DNA of 64,000 nt from GCA-003244245 sp036266995 (GTDB lineage Bacteria; Actinomycetota; Actinomycetes; Mycobacteriales; Pseudonocardiaceae), in the NCBI GenBank assembly GCA_036266995.1, contig DATAWX010000172.1, forward strand, positions 1-64,000. Direction: 5' to 3'. The translations under genes and the position numbers were made by a program. A model generated the notes under the pieces. That model did no database searches. It worked only from the letters and a program-made list of their open reading frames with translations, and was not told the origin of the DNA. How positions within the stretch are numbered: position 1 is the first letter of the stretch; each line of letters starts with the position of its first letter. Shown piece by piece: positions 27,013 through 35,493 of this stretch.

Positions 27013-27741
27013 TCAGCGGGTGTCGAGCACGAGGTAGCCCTCCGCCAGCCGACCCGGCGGCAAACCTGCGGCTTGGGCCTGCATGGCGCCCCAGCCTCGC
27101 ATCCGCTCCTCCAAACCTGTCATGTGCGCGGTCTGACTGGCGTGCGCGCGCAGCGCGGCGATCTTGCGATGGAAAGTATCGGTGATGTCGACGTAGTGGT
27201 CGGCCCGGTCGTTGGCGCTCGCCACCCAGACCTCGGGCACGGTATGTGCTTCCAAACCCTCCTCGGCGAGCAGTTCGGGATGGGCGTAGGGGTTGCGGGC
27301 GTCCGGATAGATCGCGCACAGCGCTGCTTCACCGGCCGCCTGGTGGTCGGGATGACTAACGTAAACGTTGCGCAGGTCGCGCTGCGGGGACGGGACCACT
27401 ACCCGATCCGGACGAGTCCGGCGGATCGCGCGGGTGATGTCGCGCCGCAGCGCGAAGCTCACGACCAGCCGGCCGTCGGGGTAGCCGAGGAAATCGACGT
27501 CGGTGACGCCCACTGCGGCGGCTGCCTTGCGTTGCTCGTCCTGCCGGATGCCCCCGATCGCTGAGCGGGGCACCTTCGGGTCGAAACCGCCGGCGTCACC
27601 GTTGGTCACGATGCAGTAGAACACCTCGATCCCCGCGTCGGTCCAGGTCGCGATCGTGCCGGCGGATCCGAAGTCCACGTCGTCTGGATGTGCCGCGACT
27701 ACCAGGATTCGTTGCACTGGCTGCGCCTGCTCAGCTGGCAC
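27013..27741 (-). CDS. PIG-L/LmbE-family zinc deacetylase
   Basis: A 242-residue enzyme with the zinc motif AAHPDDVDFGSAG (about 14-26) and the second histidine motif SHPDHQAAG, plus TNGDAGGF and DFLGYPDGRL, all typical of the LmbE/MshB-like fold. Relatives deacetylate GlcNAc-inositol in mycothiol biosynthesis or cleave mycothiol conjugates, but this subgroup (about 240 aa with D-A-R-N-P-[YF]) is broader. It is convergent with the hydrolase gene. A second, truncated relative lies at 40593. Confidence 0.9.
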   Translation of the reverse strand: MPAEQAQPVQRILVVAAHPDDVDFGSAGTIATWTDAGIEVFYCIVTNGDAGGFDPKVPRSAIGGIRQDEQRKAAAAVGVTDVDFLGYPDGRLVVSFALRRDITRAIRRTRPDRVVVPSPQRDLRNVYVSHPDHQAAGEAALCAIYPDARNPYAHPELLAEEGLEAHTVPEVWVASANDRADHYVDITDTFHRKIAALRAHASQTAHMTGLEERMRGWGAMQAQAAGLPPGRLAEGYLVLDTR

Positions 27742-27881
27742 GGCACTCTCCTCACGTCGGCCTCATCATCCGGCAACGCCAACGATCTTGGCAGCCTTCC
27801 CTGACGGGCGGATGTGTTTCGGGCAAAAAGGGCTTGAACCCGACGTGGCGTGAGGACTTGCTTAAGGCACACAAACCCTGA

Positions 27882-28823
27882 TCACTGTGTTGCAGCCACG
27901 GTGTGAGGGGCCGCTGCCTGAGGAGCAGGTGCTTGAGGGGCCGGTGCCTGACGAACCGCTGCTTGAGCAGCCGCTGCGTGAGGAGTGGCTGCCCCGACGG
28001 GTAGCGGCTCGTCGGTCCACAGGGTGCGTAGCTGGGAGGCGTACTCGTTGAGGTCATAGGACGAGCAACCGGAGCCGCCGTAGCCGATGTAGTTGCCGTG
28101 GGCGTCGCGCCGACCGCCTGCCATCACGGCGCCGAGGCCGTGGTGGGCGATCATGCTGCGGATTCCGGCGGTGATGTTGGCCACTGGATCGGTGATCGAT
28201 CGGCTGGCCAGGCTGGGCAGCACGCAGGCTCTGAAGGTGCTGGGGATGGTCTGCATGAGACCTTGCGAAGGGTTGCCCGCAGCGGCGTTGCTGTCCCAGT
28301 TGTTGATCGCGTTGGGGTTCCCGCCGGATTCGTGCATGATGATCGACCTGACGCCCTCTGCGAGGGCTTGGGGCAGTCCCATCAGTCCGAGAGCCTTGGC
28401 GATCCAACCGTCGAGGCTGTGACTGTTGCCGGCTTGGTAGGGCTGCCCGAGGCGATTTTGGATGGCCTCCTGGTACGCCGTCGCCCGGTCCGCCCGCTCG
28501 ACGGCGCGGCGCAGCGCTGATACTCCGCTTGCGGTATCACGGGGAAGGCTGACCTGCAGAACCTCGGGTTCGTAGGACGGTCCGGTCACCGCGGCCGGCG
28601 CGACCTCGGCAACCTGCTCAGACGCCAGAGCTGTCGCGGAATGCATCGAATGACCGGCGACGGCCAGAGCGCCAGCGGCAACCGCTGCCGTCACCGCGCG
28701 ACCCCGCACCGCCGGACCTGGCCGGGGCACGCGATGCGTGCCGCGAGGTTTGGAGTCGGGCGTGTGGGGGGATACCAAAGCCGGATGCTGCCGACAGCCG
28801 CGTGGGGAGCGGTGACGCGCCAA
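27882..28823 (-). CDS. Secreted lytic transglycosylase (SLT domain)
   Basis: About 313 residues. The start is taken as TTG at 28823, because GGAAGGG lies 8 bases upstream and the product then begins MARHRSPRG, common in these proteins. The open frame to 28907 lacks such a site, and GTG 28730 is another option. A hydrophobic signal (AVTAAVAAGALAVAGHS) is followed by a short linker and a goose-type lysozyme fold. That fold has the catalytic Glu in IIMHESGGNPNAIN and motifs GNPSQGLMQTIPSTF and IGYGGSG. The C-terminus is an Ala/Pro/Gln tract (APQAPAPQAAAP repeats). It would cleave peptidoglycan glycan strands. Confidence 0.88.
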   Translation of the reverse strand: MARHRSPRGCRQHPALVSPHTPDSKPRGTHRVPRPGPAVRGRAVTAAVAAGALAVAGHSMHSATALASEQVAEVAPAAVTGPSYEPEVLQVSLPRDTASGVSALRRAVERADRATAYQEAIQNRLGQPYQAGNSHSLDGWIAKALGLMGLPQALAEGVRSIIMHESGGNPNAINNWDSNAAAGNPSQGLMQTIPSTFRACVLPSLASRSITDPVANITAGIRSMIAHHGLGAVMAGGRRDAHGNYIGYGGSGCSSYDLNEYASQLRTLWTDEPLPVGAATPHAAAAQAAVRQAPAPQAPAPQAAAPHTVAATQ

Positions 28824-29164
28824 CTTTAAAGTCCCTTCCGCGCCGGGGACCTGGTTTCGCGTGCCGGGCCAGCCGCCGCCTCGGTTCGGGGGACACCGGG
28901 ACGACACCTACTCGCGACCAGATCGTGATCTGCGACCGACGGAAAGTAACGGTAGGGCCACGACGACGGCAAACGCCGCACCTGGGCCGGAGTGTCGCTT
29001 GCGCCCGGTGTATCAGCCGGCGCGACAAGCGGTCGGAAACCGACGTGCCGCGCGGTTGTGGTGTGCGCCCGGCCGACGACGAGCGGCGCGCGGGGCGCGT
29101 GCGCAACCGGCGGCTGGCGTTGCTCCGTTTATCGCAGCGCCGGTTCGTCGCGTTACTAACCGTG
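28824..29164. other. 341-base intergenic region, nothing recognised
   Basis: It lies upstream of the transglycosylase gene and downstream of the DoxX-like gene, both on the minus strand. It should contain the transglycosylase promoter. I looked for the c-di-AMP (ydaO) riboswitch that controls rpf-type genes in Streptomyces, but its conserved GCCGGGGAACC and CCGACAGCT blocks are absent. Open frames across it have no family features. Confidence 0.5.
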
Positions 29165-29566
29165 TTACTTACCGGGTCCGGCCGCGGCGCGACGGTAGAC
29201 CAGTGCTGCCCACAGGACCAGTGGAATCTGTAGCGGCAACCGTCCATAGGCCAGTGCGCGCATCCAGACCGGCCGGTCGGACCAGTCGATCGCCATCTTC
29301 ACGTTGGCCGGGAACACCGCGATGAACAGCAGCGCGGCGAGCAGGCCACCGAGCCGCCGAGTGCGGGGAATCGCGATCAGCGCCGCGGTCATCAACTCGA
29401 CCAGCCCGGACAGATGGGTCCAGGTGCGGGCCGCGCCGGGCAGCTGCTCGGGGACGATCGCGTCGAATGACCCGGGTGCCGCGAAATGCAGCGCTCCGGT
29501 GCTGGTGAACAGGACGACCAGCCCTGCTGCCGCGGTGGGCCGGCGAGCGCTTGAGTTCGACGTCAT
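29165..29566 (-). CDS. DoxX-like small membrane protein
   Basis: About 133 residues from the ATG at 29566, with four hydrophobic helices. HLSGLVELMTAALIAIP matches the SG-x-x-E motif region of DoxX/DoxD-related proteins, and VFPANVKMAIDW is typical of the actinobacterial DoxX-like subgroup. Function is unclear; relatives are linked to thiol or redox stress at the membrane. It is divergent from the hsdR remnant, with 41 bases between the starts. Confidence 0.8.
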   Translation of the reverse strand: MTSNSSARRPTAAAGLVVLFTSTGALHFAAPGSFDAIVPEQLPGAARTWTHLSGLVELMTAALIAIPRTRRLGGLLAALLFIAVFPANVKMAIDWSDRPVWMRALAYGRLPLQIPLVLWAALVYRRAAAGPGK

Positions 29567-29607
29567 CACGACAAGCCTACGGCGGCAGCCACCAATCAGC
29601 ATCCGGG

Positions 29608-31362
29608 GTGACAGTCGATCCGCGGCTGGAGGAGTTGGCGCAGCGCACGCCGAACTTCGGTTTCCTGCTCGAGCACGAGGCCGTGCTGGTCGGGTACGGC
29701 GCGGCGGCCGAGTCGATGGTCTTCACCGATCCCAACACATCGATGATCAAGGCTCGGCAGTTCGGTGAGCAGCTGGTCACGGCGCTGGTCGCCACCTTCA
29801 GCATCCGGATCCCCGCTGGTCAGAGCACGCAGCACAAGCGACTGAAGGTGCTACTGGACCAGGGTGTGATCAACCAGCGGGTGCATACCTGGTTCGACGC
29901 TGTGCGCGACACCGGCAACAAGGCCGTACATGACGGCTTCGCAGCGCAGCGCGACGCCCTGCAACTGGTCCGAACCTGCTACGACCTCGGCGCCTGGTTT
30001 CACCGCACGGTGACGCAGTCCCGGGATGCGCCGCCCTTCGTCTCACCCCAGCCGCCCGCGCGCACCGCGCCACCCCGCGACCAGGCCGACGCTGTCGCCC
30101 TGACCGAGCTGAACGACCAGCTGGGCAGCTATCACGCCGAGCTGATCGAGATGCGGCTGCGCCTGGACGAGCAGGCCTCGCTGGCCGCCGCCGAGGCGCA
30201 GGCCCGACGCGACGCCGAGGCCGAGATCCTTGCGGCGGTCCGCGGGCAGGGCGATCTGCACCGGCTGGTGTCGGAGCTGTCCAGCAAGGTCGAAGAGCTC
30301 GGCCGGGACCTGACTCAACGCGCTGAAACCCCGCCCCGACTCGACCCAGCTCGCCGGGATGCGATGGTCGAGCAGGCCCAGATCGCGAGCCGGCCGCCGC
30401 TGTCCGAGGTACAGGTGCGCCGGGTCATCGACCGGATGCTGGCACAGGCCGGCTGGGTCGTGCAGGACGTCGCCACGACGAACCTGCAGGTAGCGATGGG
30501 GGTTGCGGTCCGCGAGGTCACCATGGCCCGCGGCCGGGCCGACTACCTGCTTTACGTCGATGGCGCGCTGGTCGGGGTGATCGAAGCCAAACGAGAGGGC
30601 GTCAGCCTCATTGGCGCGGAGCAGCAGTCCGACCGGTACGCAGTCGGGCTCACCACGCAGCAGCAGGTCGCCGCCTGGCACACGCCGCTGCCGTTCCGAT
30701 ACGAGTCGACCGGTGTCGAGACCCGGTTCACCAACGGTCTGGACCCCGTGCCGCGCAGCCGGCGGGTGTTCGCCTTCCACCAGCCGGTGACGATCGCCCG
30801 CTGGATACGCGAGGCGAACGCGAACCCGCAGGCCCCGACGCTACGCTCCCGACTGGGCCAGATGCCGGAGCTGATCACCCATGGCCTGCGCCCGAACCAG
30901 ATCGAGGCGATCACCGGCCTGGAGGAGTCACTGGCTGCCGATAGGCCTCGGGCGCTGATCCAGATGGCCACCGGCGCGGGCAAGACCTACACCGTGGTCA
31001 ATGCCTCCTACCGGCTGCTCAAGCACGCCGGAGCCCGCCGGGTGCTGTTCCTGGTCGACCGCAACAACCTCGGCAAGCAGGCCAGGGCGGAATACGCCCG
31101 GTTCGAGACCCCGGACGACTTCAGCAAGTTCGCCGAGCTGTACAACGTGCAGCGGCTGACCAGCACGACGTTGCTGGACTTGGCGAGCGTCGTGATCAGC
31201 ACAGTGCAACGCCTGTACGCGATGCTGCGCGGGCAAGAGCTGCCCGCTGAGGACGCCGATCCCGAATTCGACGACTACGACAGCATCACTGAGGCCGTCG
31301 AGCTGGAGTACAATGCCGCGATCCCGCCGGAGACCTTCGACCTCATGCGGCAGCGGACGGGT
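29608..31362 (+). pseudogene. Type I restriction enzyme R subunit (HsdR), truncated
   Basis: About 585 residues of a protein that should be around 1000 or more. It contains a DUF4145-like N-terminal domain (about 5-120), a coiled coil, the HSDR_N nuclease with ADYLLYVDGALVGVIEAKREG (PD-(D/E)xK residues), and the first helicase motifs RPRALIQMATGAGKTYT (Walker A). It breaks off after YNAAIPPETFDL, exactly where intact HsdR continues to the DEAH-type box. It then runs in frame into an unrelated toxin-like sequence. No hsdM or hsdS is adjacent. The product cannot translocate DNA. Confidence 0.85.
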
Positions 31363-31644
31363 ATGCCCTACGAGGTCGACATCGAGCCGTCCTGGGCGGT
31401 CGAAGCCGCCCTCGACCCCCGAGCCCTGGTGGACGACGGCAGGAGCCGTACCGGACTGTCGATTCGGGTCATTGGTCTGTCGCCATCGTGCCCGGCTGCG
31501 GACGGCGACCCACGCGGCGCTGTTCCGGTCGTAATATCTGGTGCCTGCTATGGCACCGCCTGCCGGAAGTTGGCTGGTTGTGACTGAATGGTTTGCCGGA
31601 CGGCACCAACGACGGATCTACTGGGGGAGGAGCCCGATGAGTGA
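31363..31644 (+). pseudogene. Small toxin-like gene, frameshifted
   Basis: It starts at ATG 31363 (MPYEVDIEPSWAVEAALDP, then LVDDGRSRTGLSIRVIG), which resembles a family of small actinobacterial TA-type proteins usually encoded just before a ribbon-helix-helix partner. The frame is then broken: similarity passes from frame 1 (ending VVI at about 31534) to frame 2 (LVPAMAPPAGSWLVV, then RRIY) and back to frame 1 (GEEPDE and a stop at 31642-31644). One extra base near 31535 explains the first shift. The reconstructed stop overlaps the antitoxin start by 8 bases, the usual coupled layout. The family name is uncertain. Confidence 0.55.
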
Positions 31645-32017
31645 CACGGACCTCGACCAGACCTTGCGCGCTCTCGCCGAGGAAGCGGAGCTGGAACGGG
31701 AGGATACGGTCCCTCTCAGCGCTCGCCGAAAGACACGGCGAGAAAAGGATCCGAGTCAGGTCTACTCGGTGCGCATCCCGGTAGATCGGCTGGAACAGCT
31801 GCGGCGCGCAGCGGCGGCTCGGGGATCAGCACCATCGGCGTTGATCCGCGAGCTCGTTGTGGCGTTCCTCGACGACCAGCCGGTGGAACCCACCATCACC
31901 ACTGCTGCCGAGGCGCTCGAAGTGCTTCGGCAAGTCGTGTTGGGTCAGGCACGTGCCTCAGCGATATCGAAACCCGGCACACTGGATAGCTCGTTCAAAC
32001 AGGACCCGGCGACATAG
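31637..32017 (+). CDS. Ribbon-helix-helix antitoxin-like protein
   Basis: A 126-residue protein from the ATG at 31637, with a strong GGGGGAGGAG site. The acidic N-terminus is followed by VYSVRIPVDRLEQLRRAAAARGSAPSALIRELVVAFLDD (about 45-83), a CopG/RHH-type strand-helix-helix, and an acidic Ala-rich tail. Such proteins bind DNA as dimers and often neutralise a toxin encoded upstream, here the frameshifted gene. It appears intact while its partner is broken. Confidence 0.75.
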   Translation: MSDTDLDQTLRALAEEAELEREDTVPLSARRKTRREKDPSQVYSVRIPVDRLEQLRRAAAARGSAPSALIRELVVAFLDDQPVEPTITTAAEALEVLRQVVLGQARASAISKPGTLDSSFKQDPAT

Positions 32018-32043
32018 AACCTTATCGGCGATGTCTCGCGCAG

Positions 32044-32610
32044 TTACCTCGCGAGGGGCAATGGCATGATCAGCACGTCCATCAAGGGTGCGTCCGGCCA
32101 GCTTGGGCGCAACTGTGCCACTGGTCGCCATCCCCATCGGTTGTATGCGCGGTAGGCCATGGTGTTCTCGGGCCGGACAAGCAAGGTTGCACGAGTCTCG
32201 CCCCGGCGTTGTAGCAGTTCGTCATGGAGTGCGTGGGCGACACCGTGCCCGGTCCAACGCTGCCGGACCATAAGTTCCGACAGGGCGAATGTCCGGTGCC
32301 CATCCTCGACGGTGAACCCGGGCTCAGGTTCGCTGATGAGGTTGCCCCACCAGGCGGTATCGGGCGTCAGCGGCCATCCCCAGGTTTGTCCGATCGGTTC
32401 GCTACCTTGATAGGCGATGACGAGATCGAACTCCGAGCGCGACGTGTAGGCGTCGAAGCGCTGCATGAATGCGCGTTCGCTGGCGAAGGCGTCCTTGCTG
32501 GCGTTGTCGGCGGCGTAGGCCTCGCGGTGGATCAGTGCGACGATGTCCCGTTGTTCCCGAGCACCGGCACGATCGAAGCGGCGGAACTGCACCGCGCTGG
32601 CATCACTCAC
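32044..32610 (-). CDS. GNAT-family N-acetyltransferase
   Basis: A 188-residue GNAT protein. The acetyl-CoA region is ELMVRQRWTGHGVAHALHDEL (Q/R-x-x-G-x-G/A form, about 109-129), followed by RPENTMAYRAYNRWGWRPV (motif B, about 149-167). The substrate is unknown. It lies directly after the XRE/TPR gene on the same strand (10-base gap), so the two may be co-transcribed. Confidence 0.87.
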   Translation of the reverse strand: MSDASAVQFRRFDRAGAREQRDIVALIHREAYAADNASKDAFASERAFMQRFDAYTSRSEFDLVIAYQGSEPIGQTWGWPLTPDTAWWGNLISEPEPGFTVEDGHRTFALSELMVRQRWTGHGVAHALHDELLQRRGETRATLLVRPENTMAYRAYNRWGWRPVAQLRPSWPDAPLMDVLIMPLPLAR

Positions 32611-32620
32611 CGTATTCCTC

Positions 32621-34060
32621 TCAGACTGCGCTCAACACGCGGGCCACCGCATCGAATCTGCCAGAGAACTCCTCGGCACCCGCTGTGCCTGCGACCTCGC
32701 GGACCGGCCTGAGCTCTCTCAGCACGCGAACCGAGGTCAGTGTCGTGCCCAGTTCGGGCAGGACGGTCATGCCGTGGCCAATCGCCTGGTCGTGGTCGCC
32801 AGCCTGCACAAGGGCTCCGGCCAGCAGCGCCCGGTAGAATGCCTGATCGCGCGGAGACCGGGCAGTGTCGTCGAGAACCGCGTGGTAAAGCTGCGTCGCC
32901 CGGTCAGGGGCGCCAAGCCGTGCTCTTGCCGTCGCCTCGTGGCCAGTGATCTCCGAATGGCTGACGAACTTCGTCCACGCCGGGTCTGTCTCGTGGGGCC
33001 CGCGGTCCAGTTCACGGCGCGCGGTTGCGATGGTTGAGCGGAACGCAACCTCGTCGCCCAGTTGAGCGTGCGCGAGGGCCTGCCGCAATGAGATCAGGGC
33101 GTGCAATACGGAAGATGGCTCATGACGGGCCGCATCCGCGGCGCGGTTGATGAACCGCAACGCTTCCCGGGCAAATCCTTGACGGCCGGTGACGTGGGCG
33201 AGATACGTGGCCTGCTGTGCCATCTGGGCGTACACGTGCACGCGATGCTCGCCGGCACCGGCACTGTCGGCCAACAACGCCGCCTCCCGATAGACTCGGC
33301 GAGCCAGCGGCTGGTTGTCTGCGTCATAGGCGAACCACGCGGTTTGGGTGCCCAGATCCGCCGTGACGACCAGCAACGCCTGTCCGATCGCGGCGGTGTG
33401 GTCGCTCTCGTCGAGGATCCTGCGGGCATACGCGAAATGTCGTAGCGCCTGACGGAGCAGTGCGCCACCCCCGATGGTGCGGTCTTGAGTGCGCAGCCGC
33501 GTCAAGGTCGATTGCAGGTATCGCACGTGCGCCCGGTCTGCCCGTGTAGGTGCTGGCAGCACGACCGAGGCGGCGAGTCCGGCCGCCAAGATGGTGAACT
33601 CCCGACGATCCATATCTACGGTGTCGACTCCCTGGAGGGCGACTGTGTGGTCGCTCTCCAGGATGGCATCCGATTGGCCGAGGATGAGCGGCAGCAGCGC
33701 TGTTCGGGGCATATCGACCGCGTCAGCGAAGGCGAGCAGCTTGCGGACGTCGTAGAGGGTGTCGCGCTTCCCCCGTTCGGTGAGGGACACCAGGGACTGG
33801 GACCACCCCTCGACTAGGTTGCCCAGCTCCATTTGGGAGAGCCCCGAGGCAGCTCGAAAGATCGCAACGACAGCGGGAATGTCGACGCGGGCCAGCGCCT
33901 CGCGCATCGGGTCCGAGTCCCACAACCAGGTCGGCGCGATCCTGCTCGTCTCGCGGGATGCCCGGTCGCACGTCGAGCACAGCGGATCAGCGTTGTACTG
34001 CGACAGTGCAGTTACCCGGCATGCGACGCAGATGCGGTCGCCCGCACGCCTCCTGTTCAT
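32621..34060 (-). CDS. XRE-type regulator with N-terminal zinc ribbon and TPR-like C-terminus
   Basis: A 479-residue actinobacterial regulator. The N-terminus carries a two-Cys-pair zinc ribbon (CVACRVTALSQYNADPLC and C-x-x-C at about 12-35). A helix-turn-helix follows (about 60-125; FRAASGLSQMELGNLVEGWSQSLVSL), and the remaining 330 residues are helical TPR-like repeats (for example YAQMAQQATYLAHVTGRQGFAREALRFI). The layout resembles peptide- or ligand-sensing regulators, though no ligand is known. It is divergent from the tiny-ORF cassette at 34274, leaving a 213-base shared promoter region. Confidence 0.85.
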   Translation of the reverse strand: MNRRRAGDRICVACRVTALSQYNADPLCSTCDRASRETSRIAPTWLWDSDPMREALARVDIPAVVAIFRAASGLSQMELGNLVEGWSQSLVSLTERGKRDTLYDVRKLLAFADAVDMPRTALLPLILGQSDAILESDHTVALQGVDTVDMDRREFTILAAGLAASVVLPAPTRADRAHVRYLQSTLTRLRTQDRTIGGGALLRQALRHFAYARRILDESDHTAAIGQALLVVTADLGTQTAWFAYDADNQPLARRVYREAALLADSAGAGEHRVHVYAQMAQQATYLAHVTGRQGFAREALRFINRAADAARHEPSSVLHALISLRQALAHAQLGDEVAFRSTIATARRELDRGPHETDPAWTKFVSHSEITGHEATARARLGAPDRATQLYHAVLDDTARSPRDQAFYRALLAGALVQAGDHDQAIGHGMTVLPELGTTLTSVRVLRELRPVREVAGTAGAEEFSGRFDAVARVLSAV

Positions 34061-34273
34061 CCCCCAGATCCTCCCCCGCTGAACCTGCTCTGACCATCCG
34101 CCGCACTGAAGGCATGAAAGCGGCAGGACTGTAGCTCAGGTTCTCTTCTGCGGCTATCCCAATGTGGCATAGCCCTCCGCGGATTGGCGACTACGAGGTG
34201 ACATTGACCAAAGCCGGGTAGTCATCGACGCTGCGAAGAACCGGATCAAGATTCACCCAGGGAAGGAGAACCC
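34061..34273. promoter_or_regulatory. Divergent promoter region
   Basis: Lies between the XRE/TPR regulator and the tiny-ORF cassette. The last 30 bases before 34274 (GATCAAGATTCACCC, then GGAAGGAGAACCC) are nearly repeated before the second cassette at 39653-39682, so they may include a conserved promoter end or leader as well as the ribosome site. Confidence 0.5.
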
Positions 34274-34345
34274 GTGCTCGAACCGCACGCCGGCGGTACG
34301 CCGGGCGTCAACAGCCACTCCGTTGGAGGCCAGGTGCATGCATGA
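34274..34345 (+). CDS. 23-residue tiny ORF, cassette copy 1
   Basis: GTG start with an excellent site (GGAAGGAG, 5 bases upstream), 23 codons, and a TGA overlapping the ATG of the next gene (ATGA). The peptide is His/Gly/Val-rich (GGTPGVNSHSVGGQVHA at its end) and lacks a hydrophobic segment. A counterpart with the same site, size and overlap precedes the second cassette at 39683. The sequence is little conserved, so it may act mainly by translational coupling. Alternatively it could be a signal peptide for the divergent TPR regulator (speculative). Confidence 0.55.
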   Translation: MLEPHAGGTPGVNSHSVGGQVHA

Positions 34346-34599
34346 TCCGGGAGGACCGGCTGCTGCTCGTCGAGCTGGGACGGCTCAACACCGATGTGGT
34401 GCCGCTGGCCATGCGCATCATGGATGAGAGCGCCACCGCCGAGGAGCATTACGCCTTCGCTGAGCGGCTCGCAGCGATGGCACGGCGGTTGCAGGCGCGA
34501 GCAGCAGACGTGAGCTTGGTGATTGACGGAGAGGTTGCGATCGCCGCTGATCAGGACGTGAATCGTAGTGCGGACACGGTCCATCGCCAGGATTTGTGA
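34342..34599 (+). CDS. Conserved small protein, cassette copy 1
   Basis: An 85-residue acidic, mostly helical protein (REDRLLLVELGRLNTDVVPL, then MRIMDESATAEEHYAFAERL) ending in a short beta-like region (LVIDGEVAIAADQDVN). The copy at 39742 shares roughly three quarters of its residues. No known domain recognised. It overlaps the tiny ORF by 4 bases and the next gene by 4 bases, so all three are translated as a coupled unit. Confidence 0.8.
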   Translation: MIREDRLLLVELGRLNTDVVPLAMRIMDESATAEEHYAFAERLAAMARRLQARAADVSLVIDGEVAIAADQDVNRSADTVHRQDL

Positions 34600-34865
34600 G
34601 CAACGTGTACGAGGTGCGGCATCGGGTGCTGCGGGAACGATTGGAGCAGACGGTGGCCGCAGCCAGATGGGAACCAGACGACGAGTGTGTGCGGCTGGCG
34701 CTGCTGTGTCTGGCGCTGCTCGCCCGGCACACGGTAGACAGCAATGGCCGGTGCCGGTATTGCCGGACGCCGCGTGAATGGTGGCGCAGACGAGCGTGCC
34801 GGTGCACGGTGCTGCCGATAGCGAGCCTCTATCTGGATCAACCACGACAATTCTTGAATGGTTGA
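34596..34865 (+). CDS. Small zinc-ribbon-like protein
   Basis: An 89-residue protein starting at GTG 34596, inside the stop of the previous gene. The first half is helical and charged. The second half has CRYCRTPREWWRRRACRC, two Cys pairs spaced like a zinc ribbon, then TVLPIASLYLDQP. It appears intact here, while in the second cassette only its first codons survive. Not recognised. A role with the preceding small protein in DNA or RNA binding is a guess. Confidence 0.7.
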   Translation: MSNVYEVRHRVLRERLEQTVAAARWEPDDECVRLALLCLALLARHTVDSNGRCRYCRTPREWWRRRACRCTVLPIASLYLDQPRQFLNG

Positions 34866-34885
34866 TCGGGGAGCAGCGGGTTCAC

Positions 34886-35371
34886 TCACTCGCGTGCTGC
34901 TCCGGCGGGCCACACCACGGTCACCGGCAAGCCGAGCGCGCGGGCCCGCTCGACGACATCGCCGGTTCCGCCACGGCCGTCGGCGGGGTGACCATCCCAT
35001 ACTGCCATCATCAACTCCACTGTGGACAGCAGGTGTTCGCTGGCGGCCAGGTAGGACTCGCGGTTGGAGGTCTCGAACGGCAACGTGCGCACCGTCGTGG
35101 CCTGGCCAATCAACTCATCGAAGACCGCGGCGTGGTCCACTTTGACCTTGCGGCTGCGGTAGTCCGCCGCAGGTAGCACCACTTCCAATGCTCCGCCTAG
35201 CTCCAGCACCACGCGAGCGAAGAGCTGGTCAGCGCCTCGGGCTAGGCAACTGACACCCACAAGATCGTCGTCGCTGGCGTGCGCGGCCAGCTCGGCGCGC
35301 AACGCGTCGGTCACCAATGGTGCGGACTCAACGGTGAGGTTCGAGTGGCCGGTGATGCCGACGCGCTTCAC
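34886..35371 (-). CDS. SLOG-fold (LOG/DprA-like Rossmann) protein
   Basis: About 161 residues from the GTG at 35371, chosen for AAGGGAG upstream; the longer frame to 35482 is unlikely. It begins VGITGHSNL and shows GVSCLARGADQLFA and AVWDGHPADGRGGTGDVVERA, the glycine-rich nucleotide-binding elements of the SLOG superfamily (LOG, DprA, YpsA/DUF1273). SLOG proteins bind or process nucleotide-derived ligands, some as second-messenger sensors in defence and stress systems. It lies 122 bases downstream of the XRE/DUF5753 gene on the same strand, a recurrent actinobacterial neighbourhood. Ligand unknown. Confidence 0.75.
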   Translation of the reverse strand: MKRVGITGHSNLTVESAPLVTDALRAELAAHASDDDLVGVSCLARGADQLFARVVLELGGALEVVLPAADYRSRKVKVDHAAVFDELIGQATTVRTLPFETSNRESYLAASEHLLSTVELMMAVWDGHPADGRGGTGDVVERARALGLPVTVVWPAGAARE

Positions 35372-35493
35372 GGCACTCCCTTCGTCGGCTGCCGGATGGT
35401 GGATCAAACGTTGAGCAGCGGACGGGGAACCGCGATGCTTATGATCTTCGAAAGATCGGGCCGTGGTTCGCGACGATTCCATGAATCTTCGCG

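Noticed and set aside
28824..29060. c-di-AMP (ydaO) riboswitch upstream of the transglycosylase
   Set aside because: Expected from rpf-type genes in Streptomyces, but the conserved blocks are not found on the minus strand.
28802..29325. Plus-strand open frames of about 140-155 codons
   Set aside because: Arg/Gly-rich translations without motifs or ribosome sites, lying antisense to the transglycosylase leader; typical GC-driven open frames.
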